Notes: a model not told the origin generated them from the letters alone. Numbered from the stretch's first letter, positions 1-11,378 are shown. The stretch is DNA of 64,000 nt from Megalopta genalis (GCF_051020955.1 NC_135014.1:3356501-3420500), one strand, 5' to 3'. Numbers and translations: made by a program.

Positions 1-389
1 GTAGGATATTGTAATTGCGCGCCCAAGCGCAATTATTTACTAATTTCCTCTCTTTATGCATGGCAAGCCGCTTTTTTCCGACATGCAAGCAGTCGCTTTG
101 ACGACGTCTGCTTTTCCTTTTGTCAAACATCCAACGGCTTAAATGACTGACGCTCGAGAATACGTCTCGAAACGCTCGGAATAAGTTGATTTCCTTCTCG
201 CGAACCGTCGAGGTCCCTTTTGAATACGGTGTATCGAAAAATATATATCGGTGTTAATTTCAATATTCAACTCTCTTAACTGGGTAGCTCTGTTTTATTT
301 TACAGCGGAAGTTCAATTTCTCATATTTTTATTATCTTATACAGTAGCTAAGAATAATATTCAATGAATGCTTCAGTTGGTATCGGATT
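1..389. other. Unassigned AT-rich flank
   Basis: No gene or repeat recognised. A small stem-loop with 9 bp arms lies at 12-20 and 27-35 (TAATTGCGC and its complement). Confidence 0.4.
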
Positions 390-466
390 ACGAAGTATCG
401 TCGAGTATGAAATTTGTAGAAAAATAGGCAAAGTTTGCTGATAATTTATAAACGCAAGAAACGATT

Positions 467-1440
467 TTACTCGTCAAAGTATGCGCCCAAATTATCAGCG
501 CATTAAAAACCTGATGGACGAGAGTCTACGAATTCCTGGAAGGCAAATTTTACTGCATTATCGGAATTGAAATTTTTTCCTATCAAGAAGTTGTCCAAAT
601 TACGAAAGAAGCGGTAGTCTGTGGGAGCTAGATCTGGTGAGTATGGAGGATGATGAAGAAGTTCCAACTCCAATTCCTGTAGTTTTGCCACGGTCATTTG
701 CGCAGTGTGTGGTCTGGCGTTATCTTGCAGTAAGATAGGAGTCGATCTGTTGACCAATCTGGGCTGTTTTCTTTTTAAGTTCTAGCATCATTTTGTCTAA
801 TTGCTTACAGTATATTTCTGCTGTGATCGATGAGCCTGGTTTCATGAACTCGTAATGAATTACACCCCTGCACTAGTTCACCAAACACTGACCATCAACT
901 TCTTCTGACGAATACTACGCTTTCGAGTATGTTTTGGAGATTCGTTCTTGTCTAACCACTGCGCTGAACGCTTGCGATTGTCATATTGAATCCATTTCTC
1001 ATCACAAGTGATTATTCGATTCAAAAATGGATCAGACTTGTGGCGAGAAAGCAACATCAAACAGGCTTCCAAACGCTTTTGTTTCTGGTTTTCGTTCAGT
1101 TCACGAGGAACCTACTTATCTAACTTTTTCACTTTCCCGATTTGAGCTAAATGAGTTAATATTGTTTGTTTGCTTACACCGAACTTTAATGATAATCCAT
1201 AAGCACTTTGAGATGGATCAGACTCAACGGTGACCTTTAGTACGTCATTATTGGCCTTTGGTTCTGGGCGACCGCGTGGATCATTTGTGAGGTCGAAGTT
1301 ACCACTCCGAAATTTGACAAACCATTTTGATACTGTTTGCTGCGTAGTTACACTAGAACCAAATACACCATTTAAGTTTCGCGCGGTCCGCGATGCCGTA
1401 GTTTCACGTAAGAACTCATACTTCGTTACAGTACGAAAAA
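467..1440 (-). pseudogene. mariner transposase pseudogene (DD34D)
   Basis: Remains of a cut-and-paste transposase. Seen on the minus strand: ITCDEKWIQYDN near 1010 (first catalytic Asp), LLQDNARPHTAQ near 725 (second Asp) and YSPDLAPTDYRFF near 620 (third Asp). The last two Asp are separated by 34 residues, the DD34D spacing of mariner. The N-terminal helix-turn-helix half is readable between about 1075 and 1440 but contains an in-frame stop near its end, just before VPREL. The reading frame shifts between the first two catalytic motifs, and the C-terminal part has a small deletion after position 530 before the terminal FDE-stop. No intact protein is possible. In vertebrates and insects such copies are often annotated as SETMAR-like; here it is just a transposon remnant. 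Confidence 0.88.
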
Positions 1441-1536
1441 AAGTTAATAATATTTTTTAGAGCTTAGGATAATTTCCTTTTACCGGCAATATGTGCAGCT
1501 TCTTAACAAAAAAAAAACAGCATAGATAAATATTAA

Positions 1537-1756
1537 CACTTTCACAACCGCTGACACCACTGTGGTGTCATGGGCAGGCCAGTCGTTGTATGCCGGTGCC
1601 ACTCACGTGGTGTCATTGGTAGACCAGTCGTTATTTGCCGGTGACACTCACGTGGTACCATTGATAGGCCAGTCGCTATTTGCCGGTGACTCCCACGTGG
1701 TACCAGTGGCAAGCCATTTGCAAAACTTTTCTTAATAACATGCGGTTGTGAAAGTG
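1537..1756. mobile_element. TTAA MITE, family CACTTTCACAACCG, with internal tandem repeats
   Basis: A 220 bp non-autonomous element flanked by TTAA at 1533-1536 and 1757-1760. Its ends are exact inverted repeats (CACTTTCACAACCG and complement). Right after the left repeat is a palindrome, TGACACCACTGTGGTGTCA. The interior is about four diverged units of about 45 bp, each with a CACGTGG-type core. TTAA target choice and duplication are the hallmark of piggyBac; no transposase is present. It is inserted inside the mariner at 390-1832. Confidence 0.85.
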
Positions 1757-1832
1757 TTAAGGCACTGTCAAATACCAAGCTGTCAAAGTTGGCAAAACTG
1801 TAAACTACAAGTTTCGTTCTTGACGACCCTCT

Positions 1833-2130
1833 TTTTGAGCTTTTTATTTAAAGCCGTCTTTTTATTCTTCTATTTTATATATTTGCTACTAAAAAAATTT
1901 TTACCTTCAAATAACTAAGAAAATATTTTTATTCTTATTCTTTTATTCTAATCATGCCCATGAAAACGAACCAAAGGCTCAGCGATGATTGGACCTTGAA
2001 AGAGAAGAACCGAGTTTCAAAATGAGAATTTTGATCACTTAATAGAATGTGGTACCATTCTTTCCGTTGCACTGTTAGCACATGTAGAGGAAAGAATGCT
2101 AGAAAAATATAATACTATCTATTGCAACTA
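1833..2130. other. Unassigned AT-rich sequence
   Basis: About 300 bp between the mariner and the next TTAA MITE. Nothing recognised. Confidence 0.35.
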
Positions 2131-2134
2131 TTAA

Positions 2135-2375
2135 CACGTTCCGTGCCACGTGTACCATCGATGGTACACGCTTGCATGTTTACTTAGTGAACCGAACAAA
2201 TTGTTTACAAGAAATTTAGAACCGAAGAATCAATTTCCACCGCAAGAATGGGCGTTGATAAGTTTTTGTTACGTTGTTATGTGTACGAGAATTAATAATT
2301 GCACGTAATACATCAAGTTTTAGTAAAATATCAAAGTGTGAAGATTCGAGTAAAAAAAGCTCGGCACGGAACGTG
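2135..2375. mobile_element. TTAA MITE, family CACGTTCCGTGCC
   Basis: A 241 bp element between TTAA at 2131-2134 and 2376-2379, with 13 bp inverted termini CACGTTCCGTGCC / GGCACGGAACGTG. A perfect 22 bp palindrome (2149-2170, core ACCATCGATGGT) overlaps the inner edge of the left terminus. There is no coding capacity. piggyBac-like by target site; mobilised in trans if at all. Confidence 0.85.
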
Positions 2376-3539
2376 TTAATCAAATATATCGTTCGTTTTG
2401 AACAAATAAAGCCGTCAGATGATAAACGTAAGGTGTTCGTTTCGCCTGACAGCGAATAGGTCGCGTTTCGTTTCCGTTCTGCCAACTACGATCATTGTCG
2501 CCGGGTTTACGCTACGACCAACAGAGACAATGCTACTTCTGTATCTAGCACGTCTGTTGTTTCTATACTTTCCGACAACTCTAAGAGTACCGCCGGAAAA
2601 TGTCAGCTGACTTTCTTTGGAGAACAGCCCAGTTCCGTACTGTTCCGAACAACACGTGACTTATCGCAGATTCGTGCTGTACATATGTGCCGGCAGAGTT
2701 TGCGAAAATGGAGAATCGTGATGTACGGTCTCTGTTTTTCGAAATGCGAGAGCCATTGTCCGCGATACAGCACAGTGTGCGCTTGACTGGCTTCTGGTTT
2801 GTGGAAATATTTATGCAATGAAAACCGCGAGACACCTCTAAAATCGAAATACCGATCCTATCGAAATTTTTCTTACTCTCATTTTCGAATTTAAAGACCA
2901 ATTCTCTTCTGTGTTGCTTGTGTAAGTCACCGTGGATCTCAGAAAGCTGATCAAGGTAAATTAAATATCGTTGACACAAAACTGTTGTTACGAAAACTAT
3001 TGGCTATTGAATTATTTCGCACCGACACCAGCAATGTTGGATTAAGAATGTATAATCCAGAAAACAGATCCACCAATTAAATCTAATATTATCGCAAATA
3101 TACACGCAAATATATAACGCATACATTATTATAGTATGTTCAATGATCTAATGTAACCATGTAAGTTACTCCTCGTGTTATAGTAAACGGTCGACGAATT
3201 TACTCATAATTACACACACGTGAGGGAATTGATTGTAAATGCTCTAAGTGAATAAGAAAAAAAAATGCATATTTCTATAATAGATTCTTAACTTGATTGC
3301 TCGAGTTTGAAAATAAGTGTGTAGAAGCGTTTTGCGTTAAGAGCAGAATATTGATTATAAATAGTTTTATATTTAATAATTCAGTAGGAAAGATAGAGAG
3401 TCTGCTCCGTTAATAAAAATACAATAAAAATACAATAAGAACAGAGCATAACAAACGACGAATATAACTGAAATCTGGATTAAATATTTGTCGCGATAAC
3501 GAAAAGTATAGTCTATTCAAAATTAAACGTCGCGTATTC
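2376..3539. other. Unassigned sequence with one 132-codon ORF
   Basis: Moderate GC from 2400 to 2830, then AT-rich. A minus-strand ORF (2581-2979) has no motif, signal peptide or membrane segment that I recognise and overlaps other open frames, so I do not call it a gene. Confidence 0.35.
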
Positions 3540-3808
3540 TGCATATGTGTAGATAGTAACATGTGACCACGCGTATGTATAGTTCGTTACCTCTACATTC
3601 TACGTGGAATACTGCCCCCGACTACTACCCTCTGAGTTCATATAGGTACCGCGGCTCTACATCCGGTGGACCAGGTCCCTACGCGGCCATTTTCTCCTTA
3701 CATATGATATCGTTGATTACAGATAACCACGCTCCGCACAGTTTATTACAGTCCGGTTGCAACGGAAGAACTATAATACAGTCTAGGAATAAACAGCCGT
3801 CTATTACA
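3540..3808 (+). mobile_element. Possible solo LTR (269 bp)
   Basis: The segment begins TGCA and ends TACA, carries AATAAA 15 bases before its 3' end as an LTR polyadenylation signal would, and is flanked by TATTC (3535-3539) and TATTT (3809-3813), a 5 bp duplication with one mismatch. There is no internal region or second copy in the window, so this rests on ends and flanks only. Confidence 0.35.
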
Positions 3809-3881
3809 TATTTAGAGAAGTTCATTTCTTATTTTCCGTATAAACTGTGCACACGAACCTTTATACGTGCGCTAAAATATA

Positions 3882-4464
3882 TTGGGTTGGCAACTAAGTA
3901 ATTGCCGATTTCAGTTATAGATGTCTCTCACTCCCATTTTTATGATATCCGTAAATGTTGTATTATAAAATTATTATTATTATTATTATGTTATTTTTTA
4001 TTATCCGTGAATGTTAGCAACTGGACAAATTGAATGCAGCGGTCAAGGAAAAGCGACCAGAATCGGTCGATCGTAAAGGTGTCATTTTCCAGCAGGACAA
4101 TGCTAGGCCGCACACGTCTTTGTCCGCTCGGCAAAAATTGATGGACATTGGTTGGGAATCGATGTTACACCCACCATATAGCCCTGATCTCGCGCCATCG
4201 GATTACCACTTATTTCGATCCCTGGACAACTCCCTTCGTGGTAAAACTTTGAACGACGATGACGCTGTAAAATCTCACTTAACACAGTTTTTGGCCGGAA
4301 AGGATCAGACTTTCTACGAGCGTGGAATTTTCAAGTTGTCAGAGAGATGGCAGAAGGTCATCGAACAAAATGGGAAATACATTACAGATTAAACTTCGCA
4401 AAAAAGCAAAAAAAAAAATTCTATTTCATTGAACAAATCGGCAATTACTTAGTTGCCAAACCAA
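3882..4464 (+). mobile_element. Internally deleted mariner (583 bp)
   Basis: Terminal repeats TTGGGTTGGCAACTAAGTAA and its near complement lie at the two ends, flanked by TA at 3880-3881 and 4465-4466. A full mariner is about 1.3 kb; here the first half of the transposase gene is missing and a (TTA)n tract at about 3966-3989 lies near the deletion join. A shorter derivative of the same element is at 32716-32952. Confidence 0.9.
4030..4392 (+). pseudogene. mariner transposase, C-terminal fragment
   Basis: An open frame for about the last 120 residues of a mariner transposase. It holds the second and third catalytic aspartates (IFQQDNARPHTS and YSPDLAPSDYHLF), 34 residues apart, and the family's closing block (RWQKVIEQNGKYI). 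The first Asp (the DEKW region) and the DNA-binding half are deleted, so it cannot catalyse transposition. The frame has no ATG of its own; it begins with the in-frame LDKLNAAVKEKR stretch that in whole transposases follows the first catalytic region. The intact C-terminal frame suggests a fairly recent deletion. Confidence 0.9.
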
Positions 4465-5259
4465 TAATAGGTTTCCCTTCATTTGTTTATTATTATGTTT
4501 CTTGAATATGATATTATTGTAGAGCAACGTGAGCAATATTTACTATATATTTTAATATTATATACTATTTATTTATTTATATAATCACTATATTGTATTT
4601 TATGTCGTTATTACTTATTTTGATATTGCACGTGTTCGTACGATTATTCAATAATACAATAATCATTATACATCAGTTAAAATTCAGAATAAATGTCTTA
4701 TTGTTTTGCTTTTATAAACCAATATAAAATAGCTGCTTTTAGAGCTCCATAAATCTAGTGTTAAAATGGGGAATGAATTAGGCAAAAATGTTGGGATGAA
4801 TTTTTAAAACTTTAGAAAACAATTGGTGGAAGTAATTCAATATAAACGAAGAGAAAAAACTGAGGATATTAGAAAAGCTTATCGTCAGCATAAAAATAAA
4901 CCACTTGGCTAAGCTAGTTCTATTTGAAAAATTATTATAACGTCAAAACTTGATGCATGTTACCTGTCGGCATTTAGAATCCATGATCATGGTATTTCAG
5001 AGGGTACAGGATCGATCTATTTGATACTCCACAGAATTGTTTCAGAGACAAAAATCTAAAATCTGACAGAGGCTTTTTCTACTCTGGCACTCAGCTTTTA
5101 TCTCGCAGGTGAAACGCTCGCGATGTTTCACTCGAATATCGATACTTTAAGTCTCCATATTGGTGCCATTTCGTCGTTTCTCCAGAGTTTAAAAAAGCTG
5201 TCGAGAAAATCGAGGCAATGTGTCCTATGTGTATATATGTATACGATCGAAAAACTCTA
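4465..5259. other. AT-rich intergenic with one dispersed repeat segment
   Basis: No gene. About 60 bp at 4676-4740 (containing CAGAATAAATGTCTTATTGT) recurs at 17164-17222 with a few differences, so both are fragments of an unnamed repeat. Confidence 0.5.
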
Positions 5260-5660
5260 GAATAGAATTTAGCAAACTTTGCTTACATTATCTCAGCTTC
5301 GATCTCGCGAAAAACATTCACCAATTTTTGCAAATGGAATTTCCACAGGATTATTTAATCTCGCAAACTACACTTGTATTATTCCATTTTCCTTTTCAAT
5401 ATTTACTAAAAAATTTCATTAATAATGTTGTAGCTCGTAAGAAGGTCAATGATTTGTAAAAAAACGTTCAATTGCCTGTGCAAATATAATTTCCAAGAAA
5501 TTGTTTAATTTCATTAATTTCACTTACATTTTTCTTTCTTCGATCTCAGAATTTACTATTTGCATGATAATATAGCAGTTTGTAAGAAAGACAAAAATTT
5601 GCAAAAAAAGGTTTACCAATGACTGTAAACATAATTTCCAGAAAACGTACCTCGGCCGAT
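5260..5660 (+). repeat. Three degenerate direct repeats, period about 147 bp
   Basis: Blocks near 5322, 5468 and 5617 each read roughly CAAT..TG..AAA..AATTTCCA followed by a related tail, with matching upstream sequence (TTCGATCTC, then GTAAGAA). They look like an old tandem duplication that has diverged strongly. Confidence 0.5.
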
Positions 5661-6708
5661 TTTTCATTCGCATCAATTTTATATAATATTTTGACAAGTT
5701 CGCTATTCGATGAGCAATCTACTAACGATGCAATTTTTGTTTTTTGCATGTTTTCGTTTACTTTCATTCCTAAACCACGATAGCAGAAGAATCGAATTTT
5801 ATCTCGAGTTAGAAAAAATGCATAACATTCGTATTTAATAGAGTATGAACGAATGATTGAGAATCATCGCGAGTCTGACTCGTTGTAATAGTACAAGTGG
5901 TTAATTTGCTGCTTGGATCATATTAATTCGCCAGAAGAGTTTCGCGCCGCAACAAGCCGTGTGATTGACGAAAACTATATTAGAGTAATTAAAAACATGG
6001 CAGGGCGGAAGTCTGTCGACTCGCATTTTTTCTTCGCACTGCAGCGCTTGTCATTCAACGGATCGACGACGGAGCCACGCGTGTCGTATACATATAGCGC
6101 TGCATCGTTCAAGCGGTGACCCGGATTTTAGCACGATTAAACGATTCGAAATCGTAGCGCAATCGCCGGTGGATTCGATCATCGAAAGGAGATATCGAAA
6201 GGAGGGGAAGGAACTAGTCGGAGTACTCGGAACGTGGGACTAAACTCGTACTTCGACTTGATTAATCAAATTTGTAAGGGACATCGATCGCGCCAAGTTC
6301 GCCAATTTTAATCCTCTACGATTTTTTCGATGTTTCTAACATGCAGGAATTTTATTTGTCACGGATAATTTGCCAGAGATGATTAGATAGATAATTTGCT
6401 AGGTAAATATTTTAATTCAAATCGCAAGTTTACTTTCTGACAAAATTTTAGAACGCAGAATTTAGACTTTTCTATTAGAACGACCTTTCCAATTTTAAAA
6501 GAGCTCTATTTAAGCTCTCTATTTAAATAGAGCAATTTTTAAATAACGCAATCATATATTATTTTAAATTTTATTTGAAAATTTACTAGATACCGTTTCA
6601 TTCCAGTGAAAAATGTTAATTATCTGTTTGATATAATTATAATACTGGTGACTTTTATTACAACATATTCCATTGTCTTATGAAAAGCACTATATAAGAA
6701 AAACATAA
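5661..6708. other. Unassigned sequence
   Basis: 5880-6260 is somewhat GC-rich with short overlapping ORFs on which I see no domain; the rest is AT-rich. A short palindromic stretch with repeated AGCTCTATTTAA lies at about 6495-6530. Confidence 0.35.
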
Positions 6709-6710
6709 TA

Positions 6711-7075
6711 CAGGGTGTCCCAAAAATGTCTCGCAATCCGGAAATGGCGGGTTCCTCGGATCATTTGAAGCAACTTCTTCCTTTACAAAAATGTTCTCCG
6801 AGGCACCGTTAACGAGTTATTAGCGAACAACAGTGACCAATAAGAATCGAGTACGGCTGACGCGAGGCGGCCCAGCCAACCAGCGCGCGAAGCCCAGTTC
6901 CGCTCATTGGCTCGGTCGCCTCGCGCCAGCCGAGATCGCCACTCATTGGTCACTGTTTTTCGTTAATAACTCGTTAACGGTGCCTCGGAGAACATTTTTG
7001 TAAAGGAAAAAGTTGCTTCCAATGGCCCGAGGAACCCGCCACTTTCGGATTGCGAGATATTTTTGGGACACCCTG
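6711..7075. mobile_element. 365 bp hairpin MITE, copy A
   Basis: Starts CAGGGTGTCCCAAAAATG and ends with the complement, flanked by TA. The two halves are near-perfect inverted repeats of about 165-170 bp with a central loop of roughly 30 bases, so almost the whole element can fold back. There is no ORF of note. Three other copies of exactly the same length are at 9550, 34505 and 56872. The right flank (7091-7169) is the arm of the composite TTAA element seen around the copies at 34505 and 56872. Confidence 0.9.
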
Positions 7076-7090
7076 TATGTGCAGACAGAA

Positions 7091-7169
7091 TATACAGTAT
7101 CAGACTCTGTACAGTACATATCAGACTCTGCCGTCCAGAGAAATAGCCTCGCGCAGAATTCAGCCGTAC
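7091..7169. mobile_element. Right-arm remnant of the CCTTTTAGG composite TTAA element
   Basis: Matches the sequence following the hairpin MITE at 34870-34950, including CAGACTCTGCCGTCCAGAG and CGCGCAGAATTCAGCCGTAC. Here the terminal CCTAAAAGG-TTAA is replaced by unrelated sequence and the left arm of the element is absent. Confidence 0.75.
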
Positions 7170-8800
7170 TTCAATAGAAAGCCCAGCAAGATCAGCTCTG
7201 TGCTTAACGTGTTAAATATTTATAGTTATTTTACTTTTTCATAATTTCTCATTCTTTGGATTGTCGAAACAAAGTCATTTTATTTTATCGTACGAAGTAA
7301 AAGTTACTTCATTTTTTCGTACGAAGCGAAAATATTTTACTTCATTCCGTACGTCATCGAAGTATAAATATTTAGCGAGCTTACATTTCCCATTTAAAAC
7401 GTAATTCTATTGGAACAACAGATTCCGATTCTATCGGGAAAAATATTGTTTAAAAGTTTTCATCAACTTTATTCAGCAAACGAAGTTCCCCGGTCTGACA
7501 ACGGTATGTTCGGTCCCATGAAACCGTCTTATTGCATACGCTTTCCCGCGGAGGTTGTAAAAGTTCCCACCTCCGAGTTACTGTCGAGTATTATCAGCGG
7601 CTATTTAATTTTCAACGGTTTAGCGGTCAAATGCTCGTAGCTTTTACAGCGACAATAACATTTCCGCGTTCCTTCGAATTGCTGATCCATCGCGCAGTGT
7701 TATTGATCGCGATTCCAACGGATCAAATGTCCCAAAACTGCTGTTCTTATGCTTCGAAAATTTGTGCCGTAATCTAAACATTGTTTGGGTGAACAATTTT
7801 TCACGATTTTTCTAAATAATTCTACGACAAGGAAGTTAAAGGAAGTTTCCGTTAAAGGAAGACAAGAAATGTCATAATTCTGTTAATATTAAAATTGTCA
7901 TAGTGCAATATTTATAGTTCCAGTGATTGATATGCATTGAGCATTTATTATTGCCAAGTTGAACGTTTCGTTGAATATAGTGGAAGAACGAGCAAAAGCA
8001 TTAATTGGATTCGCACGTATAGCCCCGACTTTTCACCCACCGGAATCGCGATCGTGTTATGATGGTTCTCGATGGATTTCTCGTTTCCTTCTCAAATATC
8101 TGCTTACAGAAATACCTATTTAGGATTAACCGGGCTGAATTGTGGCTACATCAGAATGCTTGCCGCGACGGCCGAGAATTTTCTGCGGTTACTTAAGCAA
8201 CTCCATCGAGGGTTGCCGTGTAGCGATTTCCCTTAAGAACAGTTTCCTAAGAAAGCTTAAAGTTCCGTTGAGCACCGCGAGTTTGAACAGAACAAAAACA
8301 TTTTTGTTCGGCCGTGGGGCTGCGGGTAGTTTAAACGGCTGAAACGACTTTAATTATAATACACTATCGCGGCGTGAGCTGGCCGATGACGTTATAAACA
8401 ATTTAATTAATGCGGTAATTAATCAGCGGCGAATGTCGGGCGCGGCGCACGGCGCGACGAATCTTCTCGCATCGATTCGATTCTGTATTAAATCTCGTTT
8501 GGTAATTTCACAGTGGATCTGCGCAGACCTTTTGATACGCTAAAATACATCAACCAGCGATGAACAAATTATATTCGGTATGAAAATAGAGGAACGAAGA
8601 GGGCAATCAAATTTATTTACTTTAACATCAGCTGATTGAATTACCGACAGAGACGATTATACGGTATCGTTGTTAATTCTCTTTGTTGTCTGTACTCCTG
8701 GAAAGGAAACAAGTAATTGGATTGTTACTTGCACAAATAAGAAGATATTTCTCGCGAGAGTTTGTAGTATTTTAGTAGAAAGTGTGTAGTTGATTATAAT
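7170..8800. other. Unassigned sequence, GC-richer at 7990-8480
   Basis: Short inverted motifs around TTCGTACGAAG occur at 7290-7330. The 7990-8480 block is unique-looking and GC-rich, with no convincing exon; it could be regulatory. Confidence 0.35.
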
Positions 8801-9160
8801 ACTAAATAAATATAGAAATAATAAATAGAAGATTCTGTTGAGCATTTCATCGCATGATTGAACTTAATTTCAAAGCTATCATATATTTCTGATGTTATAA
8901 ACAACCTTGAATATTATAAATACTAAATAAATATATAAATAATAAATAGAAGATTCTGTTGAGCATTTCATCTAATGATTGAACTTAATTTCAAAGCTAT
9001 CATATATTTCTGATGTTATAAACAACCTTGAATATTATAAATACTAAATAAATATATAAATAATAAATAGAAGATTCTGTTGAGCATTTCATCTAATGAT
9101 TGAACTTAATTTCAAAGCTATCATATATTTCTGATGTTACAAACAATCTTCAATATTAAG
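8801..9160 (+). repeat. Tandem array, three 121 bp units
   Basis: Units begin at 8801, 8922 and 9043 (ACTAAATAAATATA...). Units 1 and 2 differ by only a few bases; unit 3 diverges at its end near 9137-9160. High identity points to recent duplication. Confidence 0.9.
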
Positions 9161-9312
9161 ATTAAATTATGATCTATCTTAATTAAGATAGAATAGATAC
9201 AACATTTTCATAGCAAACAAATAAGAAATAGTCGTATTCTTTCCATTGATCACGATACAGATTATGAAATCACGCTTGACAAAGCGAAATAGAAACATGT
9301 AACAAGTAAACT

Positions 9313-9511
9313 AGAGACTTTTATGCAAATTCTCACTTTCATAACTTGTTGTAGCGGGATTAGAAATCAACAAAAATTTCCTCCGTCAACTAAAAAATTG
9401 CTCACTCAAAACAGAAAATAATAATGCGATTAGATTATTGGCTCGTTAATTTATACTCATTCTTGCATTTGATAAATTTGCACATGCCGTAAATGCATAA
9501 ATGTCCGCAGT
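9313..9511. mobile_element. MITE of the GACTGCGGAT family
   Basis: Right end ATGCATAAATGTCCGCAGTC-TA; left end TA-GAGACTTTTATGCA, lacking a few bases of the consensus terminus. Its interior matches the copy at 54410-54606. Member of a family with more than a dozen copies or fragments in this window. Confidence 0.75.
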
Positions 9512-9549
9512 CTAGGAATAAGTGATAGTGAAATAAGAAAAACATAATA

Positions 9550-9914
9550 CAGGGTGTCCCAAAAATGTCTCGCAATCCGAAAGTGGCGGGTTCCTCGGGT
9601 CATTCGAAGCAACTTTTTCCTTTACAAAAATCTTCTCCGAGGCACCGTTAACGAGTTATTAACGAAAAACAGTGACCAATGAGAGGCGAGCTCGGCTGGC
9701 GCGAGCCGACCGAGCCAATGAGCGGAACCGGGCTTCGCGCGCTGGTTGGCTGGGCCGCCTCGCGTCAGCCGTACTCGATTCTTATTGGTCACTGTTTTTC
9801 GTTAATAACTCGTTAACGGTGCCTCGGAGAACATTTTTGTAAAGGAAGAAGCTGCTTCAAATGATCCGAGGAACCCGCCATTTCCGGATTGCGAGACATT
9901 TTTGGGACACCCTG
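9550..9914. mobile_element. 365 bp hairpin MITE, copy B
   Basis: Same family and length as 6711-7075 but with the asymmetric central loop in the opposite orientation. TA at 9548-9549 and after 9914. Its left flank (ATAAGAAAAACATAATA) is the same as that of copy A. Confidence 0.9.
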
Positions 9915-10081
9915 TATATTGCTAGAAAAGACATTCGACATAATATCTTCGATTGTATATCCACGAGAAGCTTCTTAGAAATAACAATTTACGACGAAGA
10001 TTAAAAAGACAATTACAAAAAGGACACACATGTTATATTTTCCTGACCGATCAAGATTTATAATTTTGTAACTTTTTTTGT

Positions 10082-10111
10082 TACCATTACTATTACTACT
10101 ACTACTACTAC

Positions 10112-10162
<51 letters not shown>

Positions 10163-10166
10163 TATA
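10082..10166. repeat. (TTA)n / (CTA)n microsatellite
   Basis: Imperfect trinucleotide run, ACT-rich on the left and ATT on the right. Confidence 0.95.
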
Positions 10167-10202
10167 ACTTTATTTCTTTTAGTATGGTCGCATTAACTGC
10201 GA

Positions 10203-10322
10203 ATTCTGTAATAGAAAACTATAATATATATTATATATTATATATTATAATATATATTATATACTATAATATATATATATATATATATATATGTTACTCG
10301 TTATAGTTTTCTATTATAGAAT
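10203..10322. repeat. AT-rich inverted repeat
   Basis: Arms of 22 bp at 10203-10224 and 10301-10322 (core AATAGAAAACTATAA) with one mismatch, separated by (TA)n-rich sequence. Possibly a small fold-back element or a palindrome that expanded. Confidence 0.75.
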
Positions 10323-11378
10323 CTTTATGTATAGTTAATTATATATATATATATATAACGAGTCAGATTTGCAGTTATCATGGCATAAATGTACGAACGA
10401 GTACGTATATACGTATTTATCGCGTATACAGTTTCGAGTACAGTCAGTCCATAAAATCGTCCACGTTTGGGATCGCTTCGGACGTGCCGCCACTTTCTCG
10501 AACACGCCGCTATATTTTTAATCCGTCCTTTGTTCCTCGAGTAAAACGGTCAGATAGTTCCTGTTTGAGCGGTAAACATTATTCTTTGGCACGGCCATAA
10601 ACCAGCGGGGCCATAATTTTATCAAGACGCGCACAGACATTTCTCGTTTGCGGAAGACTCGTTATTGTCCGTAAACGGCAGTGAAAAAAATTCTTGCCCG
10701 CTACGCAATCAAAACCTCCGTGGGCTCGGCATAAAAGTTTTACGGCTCGTCCACTCGGAAACCGCGTTACGGTCGGACAAGAAATGGCCCCGATTAAACT
10801 TCTACTGCCCGGGGGTCCTCTGAATTTCAGTGGACAGACGAACGACGAAATGCGAGAATAGATTTTGAAGCGTTTTCCGAGCATTTACCGCTAAACATTC
10901 CAGGTTCGAATACGGTCCCGTCCAGTTCTCGAAAAACGAGGTTCCGCGAAGACGTCCGACTACAGTGACCGAAATAATGTTAGGTCCGTCTCATTTTTGC
11001 GATGTAACGACATGTTTCACGTAACGTTCCTGTCATTTTCTTTTCTGTTATTAGTAGGTGATTCGTCACAATGCATTAAGTGAAACATATCATTATTTAA
11101 ATAATATAGTCTGGATCAATATGGTTATTATAACAATATTACAAATATTTGGAAATTTTCTGCGAAATAAATATAGGTTCACTTACTAGTTTTGTGTTTG
11201 TATTTATAAAGTTATCGTGAATGCAATTAGAAATAAATGAATTACGAATTAAGCTGTTAATATTTGATTAATATCACACAAATACCTGTTGCAGAATTGA
11301 GTCCATTAATTTCTCCAGCGGAAGAATTCATTTCTTCTTCCGGAAAAATGTTCTAGATCATTTTAAACATATAAAATA
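10323..11378. other. Unassigned, GC-rich island at 10440-10990
   Basis: Unique-looking sequence with no transposon similarity. A 101-codon minus ORF (10579-10884) shows no domain. May be regulatory. Confidence 0.35.

Larger units (their letters stand above)
390..1832 (-). mobile_element. mariner-like element, decayed, split by a TTAA MITE
   Basis: A Tc1/mariner-superfamily element read on the minus strand. The 3' terminal repeat near 395-418 (TCGTCGAGTATGAAATTTG) and the 5' repeat near 1808-1831 match the ends of the related copy at 15314-16230. The body encodes a broken transposase (467-1440). A 220 bp element with its TTAA duplication sits in the 5' untranslated part at 1533-1760; removing it gives about 1.2 kb, close to normal mariner length. 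The part beyond the insertion (1761-1832) still aligns to the 5' end of the other copy, so this is an insertion and not a chance neighbour. The TA target duplication is no longer clear. Confidence 0.85.

Noticed and set aside
1542..1778. ORF with an internally repeated peptide
   Set aside because: The repetition comes from the tandem units inside the TTAA MITE.
2581..2979. 132-codon minus-strand ORF
   Set aside because: No motif, no splice or start context support, and overlapping frames are also open.
10900..10930. tRNA-like T-arm (GGTTCGAAT)
   Set aside because: No acceptor stem, D-arm or anticodon arm can be built around it.
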